DNA of 64,000 bases from Kitasatospora viridis (GTDB lineage Bacteria > Actinomycetota > Actinomycetes > Streptomycetales > Streptomycetaceae), in assembly GCF_007829815.1 (NCBI RefSeq), contig NZ_VIWT01000001.1, forward strand, positions 1,325,501-1,389,500, in the 5' to 3' direction. Under the pieces are notes generated by a model, which saw only the letters and a program-made list of their open reading frames with translations, did not search any database and had not been told where the DNA came from. How positions within the stretch are numbered: the first letter of the stretch is position 1; each line of letters starts with the position of its first letter. The translations under genes and the position numbers were made by a program. Of the stretch, positions 59,082 to 64,000 are shown piece after piece.

Positions 59082-60467
59082 GTGAGCACAGTCACCCAGC
59101 ATCGCGGCCGGCGTGCGGCACCCACCCCGGCACCGACCGACGAGCTGGCCGCCGCCGCGGCCCCCGCCGTCGTGGTGCCGGCGCTGATCGCGATCGGCGC
59201 GCTGGCGGTGCTGGCGGTCTGGTGGCGGGACACCTCGATGGTGCGCGGCGCGGACGAGTGGTTGACCAACGGCTCCCGGATAGCCGGCCTGCTGGCCGGC
59301 TACGGCGCCCCGGTGCTGCTGGTCCTGATGGCCCGGATCCCGGTGCTGGAGCGCTGGGTCGGCGCCGACCGGCTGGCCCGCTGGCACGCGATCGGCGGAC
59401 GCTACGTGGTGGGCCTGGTCGTCCTGCACGTGCTGACGGTGATCTGGGGCTACTCGTTGACGGCGCACCAGGACGTCGTCTCGCAGACCTGGGAGCTGGT
59501 CTTCCACTACCCCGACATGATCAAGGCCACCCTGGGCACCGTGCTGATGCTGGGCACCGGCGCGGTCTCCGCCCGGGCGGCCCGCCGCCGGCTCAGCTAC
59601 GAGGCCTGGTACTACCTGCACCTGGCCACCTACCTGGCGATCGCCCTGGCCTTCGGGCACCAGCTGGCGAACGGCGCCGACCTGGTCGAGGGCCCCGGGC
59701 TGCTCGGCTGGTGGACGCTCTACCTGGGCTCCTTCGGGCTGCTGTTCTGGTTCCGGCTGGCCGCGCCGTTCCTGAGTGACCGGCGGCACCGGCTGCGGAT
59801 CGCCGAGGTGCGGCCGGAGGCGGACGGGGTGGTCTCGATCTTCCTCACCGGGCAGCGGCTGGACGAGCTGCGCTGCGAGTCCGGCCAGTTCTTCCGGCTT
59901 CAGTTCCTGGCCCCGGGGCTGCGCTGGGCGTCCAACCCGTACTCGCTCTCGGCGCCGCCGCACCCGAAGTTCCTCCGGTTCACCGTGAAGGACCTGGGCG
60001 GGCACAGCTCGGCGGTGGCCGCGCTGCGGCCCGGGGTGCGGGTGCGCGCCGAGGGGCCGTACGGGGCGTTCACCGCGCGCCGCCGGGTGGCCAAGGGCCG
60101 CCGGGTGCTGCTGATCGCGGCGGGCGTGGGGATCACGCCGATCCGCACCCTCTTCGAGACCCTGCCGGCCGGCCAGGGCGAGCTGACCCTGCTCTACCGG
60201 GTCCGCCGCGAGGAGGACGTACTCTTCCGGGACGAGCTGGAGCGGGTCGCCGCCCGGCGCCGGGCCAAGCTGCACCTGCTGGTGGGCTCCCGGCGGGAGG
60301 TCGGCGACCCCTTCACGGCGGCCGCGCTGAGCCGGCTGGTCCCCGGGCTGCGCGGCCACGAGGTCTTCCTCTGCGGTCCGACCGAGCTGACCGAGCAGCT
60401 GATCCGCGAACTGTGCGAGGCCGGCGTGGCCAAGCACCGGATCCACCACGAGTCCTTCGTCTTCTGA
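59082..60467 (+). CDS. Ferric-reductase-like transmembrane flavoprotein oxidoreductase
   Basis: A 461-aa membrane oxidoreductase. About six helices span residues 25-235 with histidines placed to bind heme (RWHAIGGRYVVGLVVLHVLT; YYLHLATYLAIALAFGHQL). A cytoplasmic FAD/NAD(P)H domain follows, with the flavin motif SNPYSLSAPPHP near 290, a ferredoxin-reductase-like VRAEGPYGAFTAR near 325, the nucleotide site LLIAAGVGITPIRTLFE near 350 and VFLCGPTELTEQLIREL near 430. It should pass electrons from NAD(P)H through flavin and heme across the membrane. The GTG at 59082 has AGGGA upstream. Next to it are an exported FMN-binding protein and its flavin transferase, the likely electron acceptor and its maturase. 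Confidence 0.9.
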   Translation: MSTVTQHRGRRAAPTPAPTDELAAAAAPAVVVPALIAIGALAVLAVWWRDTSMVRGADEWLTNGSRIAGLLAGYGAPVLLVLMARIPVLERWVGADRLARWHAIGGRYVVGLVVLHVLTVIWGYSLTAHQDVVSQTWELVFHYPDMIKATLGTVLMLGTGAVSARAARRRLSYEAWYYLHLATYLAIALAFGHQLANGADLVEGPGLLGWWTLYLGSFGLLFWFRLAAPFLSDRRHRLRIAEVRPEADGVVSIFLTGQRLDELRCESGQFFRLQFLAPGLRWASNPYSLSAPPHPKFLRFTVKDLGGHSSAVAALRPGVRVRAEGPYGAFTARRRVAKGRRVLLIAAGVGITPIRTLFETLPAGQGELTLLYRVRREEDVLFRDELERVAARRRAKLHLLVGSRREVGDPFTAAALSRLVPGLRGHEVFLCGPTELTEQLIRELCEAGVAKHRIHHESFVF

Positions 60468-60489
60468 ATCCCTGAAGGAGTCTCGGCTG

Positions 60490-60972
60490 ATGCGCCGAAT
60501 GATCATCACCAGTGCGGCCACCGCGGCCGGCATCGTCCTGCTGCTCTCGCTGAAGCCGCACGGCACCGTCACGCCGCAGGCCGAGCCGGTGATCTCCTCC
60601 GACACCGGCTCGGCGGCGCCGGTGGGTGACGCCTCGTCGGGATCGCCCTCCGCGTCGTCCCCGTCGTCCCCGTCGTCCGCGGGCGGCTCGGACACCAAGA
60701 CGGTCACCGGCAGCGCGATCGACACCCGCTACGGCCCGGTGCAGGTGCGGATCACCGTGACCGGCGGCAAGCTCACCAAGGTCGACGTGCTGCAGTACCC
60801 GACCGAGAGCAACCGGGACGTGGAGATCAACACCTTCGCGATACCGCAGCTCAACCAGGAGGCGATCACGGCGGGCAACGCCAACATCGACTCCGTCTCC
60901 GGCGCCACGTACACGACGGACGGCTACACCCGGTCGCTGCAGAGCGCGCTGGACCAAGCAGGCGTGCACTGA
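60490..60972 (+). CDS. Exported FMN-binding domain protein (covalent flavin carrier)
   Basis: A 160-aa protein. An uncleaved or signal-type helix (IITSAATAAGIVLLLSL) and a Ser/Pro-rich tether (about residues 45-66) precede an FMN_bind domain at about 70-158. The flavinylation motif SGATYTTDGY puts the phosphoester-linked FMN on T140 by analogy with NqrC/RnfG-type proteins. It should sit outside the membrane and take electrons from the reductase encoded upstream. GAAGGAG lies 11 nt before the ATG. It is 22 nt after the reductase gene, and its TGA overlaps the apbE ATG. Confidence 0.92.
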   Translation: MRRMIITSAATAAGIVLLLSLKPHGTVTPQAEPVISSDTGSAAPVGDASSGSPSASSPSSPSSAGGSDTKTVTGSAIDTRYGPVQVRITVTGGKLTKVDVLQYPTESNRDVEINTFAIPQLNQEAITAGNANIDSVSGATYTTDGYTRSLQSALDQAGVH

Positions 60973-61718
60973 TGCTGCGGCACGCCGAGCCGGTGATGGG
61001 CACGGTGGTGTCCTTCGCGGTGCGGGGCGCCGACGACCTCGCCGTGCTGGCCGGGCCGATCGCCGAACTGCACCGGCTGGACGCGCTGTTCTCCACCTAC
61101 CGCGCGGAGAGCGAGATCAGCCGGCTGGGGCGGGGCGAGCTGACGGTCGAGCAGTGCGACCCGCTGGTGGGCGAGGTGCTGACCTCCTGCCGGGCGGTGG
61201 CGGCGGAGACCGACGGCTACTTCAGCGAGCGGGCGGGCGGCGAACTCGACCCCTCGGGCTGGGTCAAGGGCTGGGCCGTCGAACGTGCTTCGGCGCTGCT
61301 GGCCCAGGCCGGACACCCGGACCACAGCATCACCGGCGGCGGCGACGTCCGGGCCCGCGGCCGGTCCGAGGAGGGCCGGCCCTGGCGGGTCGGCGTGGTG
61401 GACCCGCACCAGCCCGACCGGGTGCTCGCCGTCCTGACGGCCGCTCACGACTTCGCCGTGGCCACCTCCGGCACCGCCGAACGCGGCGAGCACATCCTCG
61501 ACCCGCGCACCCGCCGCCCGGCCGCCACCGGCATGTCCTCCGTCACCGTGGTCGGCCCGGAGCTCTCCCGCACTGACGCCTACGCCACCGCCGCCTACGC
61601 CATGGGCCCGATCCGCGCCCTGACCTGGCTGACCAAGCTGCCGGACCACGAGGCCCTCGCCGTCCTGCCGGACGGCCGCCGCCTCGGTACCCCGGGGATC
61701 AGCCGCTACCTGGGCTGA
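60972..61718 (+). CDS. apbE: FAD:protein FMN transferase (ApbE)
   Basis: Transfers FMN from FAD to threonine or serine of target proteins such as the FMN_bind protein encoded just before it. The 248-aa product has VMGTVVSFAVRG at the N-terminus, DPSGWVKGWAVERAS near residue 93, the FAD-binding SITGGGDVRARG near 119, and the metal/pyrophosphate region VATSGTAERGEHILDPRTR near 163. It is shorter than proteobacterial ApbE and has no signal peptide or lipobox, so it looks cytoplasmic, while its substrate domain is exported. Flavinylation before export or a missed start would reconcile this. It overlaps the preceding gene (TGATG). Confidence 0.92.
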   Translation: MLRHAEPVMGTVVSFAVRGADDLAVLAGPIAELHRLDALFSTYRAESEISRLGRGELTVEQCDPLVGEVLTSCRAVAAETDGYFSERAGGELDPSGWVKGWAVERASALLAQAGHPDHSITGGGDVRARGRSEEGRPWRVGVVDPHQPDRVLAVLTAAHDFAVATSGTAERGEHILDPRTRRPAATGMSSVTVVGPELSRTDAYATAAYAMGPIRALTWLTKLPDHEALAVLPDGRRLGTPGISRYLG

Positions 61719-61744
61719 CCGCCGTCCGACGGCTGCAACCGCTG

Positions 61745-61784
61745 CACCTCCTGGCACCTCCTGGCACCTCCTGACACCTCCTGC
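61745..61784 (+). repeat. Four 10-bp tandem copies of CACCTCCTGG
   Basis: Units begin at 61745, 61755, 61765 and 61775; the last two end GA and GC. The core CACCTCCT equals the anti-Shine-Dalgarno sequence at the 3' end of bacterial 16S rRNA, so the minus strand reads four consensus AGGAGGTG sites. It lies 26 nt after the apbE stop. Confidence 0.9.
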
Positions 61785-61829
61785 TCAAGGCGGACGCCGT
61801 CCAGGTCCTCCGTCCGCTAACTTGGCGCG

Positions 61830-62849
61830 GTGCACGAGCGAACAGCGCGACGATGGGCCTCGATACGGGACGGGATCGTGGCGGCGACGGACCGGCGGCC
61901 GGCAGCGGCCTGGGCCACGGTCGCGCTGGTGCTGAGCGTTGCGGTCACCGTGCCGGGGCTCATGATCGGCGGATCGGCGACGTACTTGCTCGCGCCGGAG
62001 CCGTTCTTCTGGTTCCTGGTCGTCCCGATCGCCCTGCTGATGCTCGGTCTCGCCCTGCTGGCCGGGTACGCGCTGGCTGACGACGTGTCACGGCGCTGGT
62101 TCGGCTGGCGCCGGCGGCGCTCCACGGTCACCGGCCTGCTCCTCGGTCTCGCCGGCCTGACGCCCTGGGTCGTACCCGACGGGCCGTCGGTGTGGCGCGC
62201 CGACCAGTCGCCCGGCTGGGCCGCCGTGTGGTGCGGCGCGAGCCTGCTGGCGCTCCCCGCCGCCGCGCTGCTGCTGGTGCCGCGGACCCGTGTCCGGGCG
62301 GCGGGTGCGATCGGCCTGCTGCTGCTCACCGCAGTCTGGGGAAGCGCCCGGCACGCGTGGCTCGACGCGGAGTCGCGGGCGAGCTACCAGGCCCTGGGTT
62401 CGCCGCCGCGCCCCCTGCTGCGCCTGGTCGACTGGGACGGGAACATCCCCTCCTTCATCAGCTACAAGGACGGCCGGCTCAGCATCGAGTACGACCAGCC
62501 CGTCCCGCTGCCCGCCCCGGACGGCAGCCAGACGGCCACCCTCGTCGTCGAACCGCTGCCGCCCGGAGGTGACGCGGACTCCCTCTGCGCCGAAGGCCGC
62601 ACGGTCAGCGCCGAGGCCCTGAGCGCGGCCCGCTCCAACCCCGACCCCTCGACCGCCTGCCTACCACTGGACCACGGCCTCACCCAGGTCGGCACCAGCA
62701 CCCTCGCCCGGCAGGACGGCGACACCCTGCTGTTCCTGGTCCTGGACGACGACACGATCGCCGCCGGGAACCTGCCGTCGCTGACCCGGGTCCTGAACTC
62801 GGCGCACCCCGCCACGAACCCCGAGATCCGCGACCTGGCAGCGGGCTGA
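61830..62849 (+). CDS. Hypothetical membrane protein, 339 aa
   Basis: I do not recognise this family. Four helices are predicted from hydrophobicity: about residues 26-45 (WATVALVLSVAVTVPGLMIG), 57-82, 98-112 and 133-150, with a further segment near 155-168. A C-terminal soluble domain of about 160 residues (from WDGNIPSFISYKDGRLSIEY) probably faces outward, with cysteines in DSLCAEGR and STACLPLD. No ribosome-binding site precedes the GTG. TAACTT at 61818-61823, a possible -10 box, ends 6 nt before it, suggesting leaderless mRNA. Codon use is slightly less GC-biased than in the neighbours. It has no evident operon partner. Confidence 0.7.
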   Translation: MHERTARRWASIRDGIVAATDRRPAAAWATVALVLSVAVTVPGLMIGGSATYLLAPEPFFWFLVVPIALLMLGLALLAGYALADDVSRRWFGWRRRRSTVTGLLLGLAGLTPWVVPDGPSVWRADQSPGWAAVWCGASLLALPAAALLLVPRTRVRAAGAIGLLLLTAVWGSARHAWLDAESRASYQALGSPPRPLLRLVDWDGNIPSFISYKDGRLSIEYDQPVPLPAPDGSQTATLVVEPLPPGGDADSLCAEGRTVSAEALSAARSNPDPSTACLPLDHGLTQVGTSTLARQDGDTLLFLVLDDDTIAAGNLPSLTRVLNSAHPATNPEIRDLAAG

Positions 62850-62956
62850 CACGCCGCGCCGGTGCGCCGGCCGACCCGACGAAGACCTCTGCCGACCCAC
62901 CATCAGATCGGCGCGGCAGGTGGCGCCCCGGCGCGCCGTGCGCCGAAACTGAAGCC

Positions 62957-63682
62957 GTGGACGAGACGGTGACGGGTGATCAGCGGCATCCGGAGGCGCA
63001 CGGCGCCGGACTGAGCACCCGCCTCAACTGGCTGCGCGCCGGGGTGCTCGGGGCGAACGACGGCATCGTCTCCACCGCCGGGCTGGTGGTCGGGGTGGCC
63101 GGGGCGACCGACTCGCACACCGCGTTGCTCGCCTCCGGGTTGGCCGGGCTGCTGGCGGGGGCGCTGTCGATGGCCTCCGGGGAGTACGTCTCGGTGAGCA
63201 CCCAGCGGGACTCGGAGCAGGCCGCGCTGGCGCAGGAGCGGCGGGAGCTGGCCGAGGAGCCCGCCTACGAGTTGGCCGAGCTGACCGGCCTCCTGGAGCA
63301 GCGCGGGATCGCGGCCGGCCTGGCCCGGGAGGTGGCCGAGCAGCTCACCGCGCGGGACGCGCTGGCCGCGCACGCCCGGGTGGAGCTGGGCATCGATCCC
63401 GAACAGATCGTCAATCCCTGGCACGCCGCCTGGGCCAGCTGCGTCTCCTTCACCGTCGGCGCGCTGCTGCCGCTGCTGGCGATCGTGCTGCCGCCGGTCT
63501 CGCTGCGGGTGCCGGTCACCGTGGTGGCGGTGCTCTGCGCCCTGGTGCTCACCGGCTGGGCGGGGGCCCGGCTCGGCGGTTCGCCGGTGGGCCGCTCGGT
63601 GCTGCGCAACGTGGCGGGCGGCGGGCTGGCGATGGCGGTCACCTACCTGGCGGGCTCGCTGCTGGGCGCGGCCGGCGTCTGA
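62957..63682 (+). CDS. VIT1/CCC1 family metal transporter
   Basis: A 241-aa membrane protein of the vacuolar-iron-transporter family, which moves Fe2+ or Mn2+ out of the cytosol. Helix 1 contains LRAGVLGANDGIVSTAGLVVG near residue 27 with the family's conserved aspartate; helix 2 ends SMASGEYVSVSTQRD near 75 with methionine and glutamate metal contacts. The cytoplasmic metal-binding domain (about 85-150) is acidic and helical (ALAQERRELAEEPAYELAE). Three C-terminal helices follow (about 160-240). The GTG start has only a weak GAAG site. It is convergent with a GNAT gene 7 nt away. Together with TerC it suggests attention to metal export. Confidence 0.92.
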   Translation: MDETVTGDQRHPEAHGAGLSTRLNWLRAGVLGANDGIVSTAGLVVGVAGATDSHTALLASGLAGLLAGALSMASGEYVSVSTQRDSEQAALAQERRELAEEPAYELAELTGLLEQRGIAAGLAREVAEQLTARDALAAHARVELGIDPEQIVNPWHAAWASCVSFTVGALLPLLAIVLPPVSLRVPVTVVAVLCALVLTGWAGARLGGSPVGRSVLRNVAGGGLAMAVTYLAGSLLGAAGV

Positions 63683-63689
63683 CGCCCGC

Positions 63690-64000
63690 TCACCCCAGCT
63701 CGATCGCGAACCGCGGCAGCACCCGTCCCGGGATCGAAGCCGAGGGGCTCTCGCCGTCCGGCCGGGCGCCCATCGCCGCGTAGAACCCGACGGCGTACGG
63801 GTCGGCGTCCAGCGACAGCCGTTCGAAGCCCTCGGCGCGGGCCAGCTCCAGCAGCGCGCGGTACAGCCGGCCGCCGACGCCGGTGCCGATCGCCGCCGGG
63901 TCGACGAAGAGCATGTCCAACTCGCCCTCGGGCGCGCTGCCGCCGAGCAGGGCGAAGCCCACCGGCACCCCGTCCGCCCGCTCGGCGACCAGCGCGCGGT
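63690..64000 (-). CDS. GNAT family N-acetyltransferase, truncated by the window edge
   Basis: The C-terminal 103 codons are present; the frame is open to the right edge and the start lies outside. Visible acetyl-CoA-fold elements are VAERADGVPVGFALLGG (beta-4 region), LDMLFVDPAAIGTGVGGRLY with the Q/RxxGxG/A-like acetyl-CoA pyrophosphate loop, and LSLDADPYAVGFYAAMGARP, the beta-6/alpha-4 'NxxAxxFYxxxGF' equivalent. The substrate is unknown. It is convergent with the VIT-family gene. Confidence 0.85.
   Translation of the reverse strand, partial: RALVAERADGVPVGFALLGGSAPEGELDMLFVDPAAIGTGVGGRLYRALLELARAEGFERLSLDADPYAVGFYAAMGARPDGESPSASIPGRVLPRFAIELG

Overview
The window is about 64 kb of high-GC (roughly 70% or more) actinobacterial chromosome. 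WhiA, RbpA, the transketolase-to-6-phosphogluconolactonase operon, mycothiol-type enzymes, a DUF3000 protein, GTG/TTG starts and the gene orders all point to Streptomycetaceae (Streptomyces or Kitasatospora). Nearly all of it is core, vertically inherited sequence. I found no phage, insertion sequence, CRISPR array, rRNA or tRNA.

Left block (1-29 kb). The window opens with the tail of heme A synthase, then heme O synthase (ctaB). Divergent from ctaB runs tkt-tal-zwf-opcA-pgl, which supplies NADPH and pentoses. Convergent to that operon are the RNA polymerase-binding protein RbpA, SecG and the lower-glycolysis genes tpiA-pgk-gap. Next comes a tightly overlapped uvrC-rapZ-yvcK-whiA string, which joins DNA repair, a nucleotide-binding regulator, a central-metabolism/cell-wall regulator and the sporulation regulator. 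A Rieske lipoprotein and uvrA lie upstream of it. Then follow a mycothiol-dependent isomerase and a metallo-hydrolase, a TerD/TerC pair with a probable manganese riboswitch in front of terC, uvrB, and a ZapE-type ATPase.

Middle block (28-45 kb). This holds a RibD-like reductase, a small conserved protein, murC-msrB, a SigE-type ECF sigma factor with a membrane partner, hemE-hemG-hemQ (coproporphyrin-dependent heme synthesis), a DUF3000 protein, an atypical response regulator with a collagen-like linker, a ribonuclease D-like enzyme, a fadA-fadB fatty-acid oxidation pair and an SPW-repeat membrane protein.

Right block (45-64 kb). This holds dxs, a ROK repressor with a xylose-type ABC transporter (rok-xylF-xylG-xylH), a membrane-anchored beta-propeller protein and aminopeptidase N. 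A two-component system is divergent from a flavin electron-transfer triad (ferric-reductase-like protein, exported FMN-binding protein, ApbE flavin transferase). An orphan membrane protein, a VIT/CCC1 metal transporter and a truncated GNAT acetyltransferase end the window.

I found no convincing undescribed multi-gene system. The most interesting signals are regulatory: a terC leader that reads as a translational ON switch, a 16-bp element shared by the rok and xylF promoters, structured RNA in front of murC and over the uvrB start, four tandem copies of the anti-Shine-Dalgarno sequence, and small tandem duplications that rebuilt stop/start junctions.
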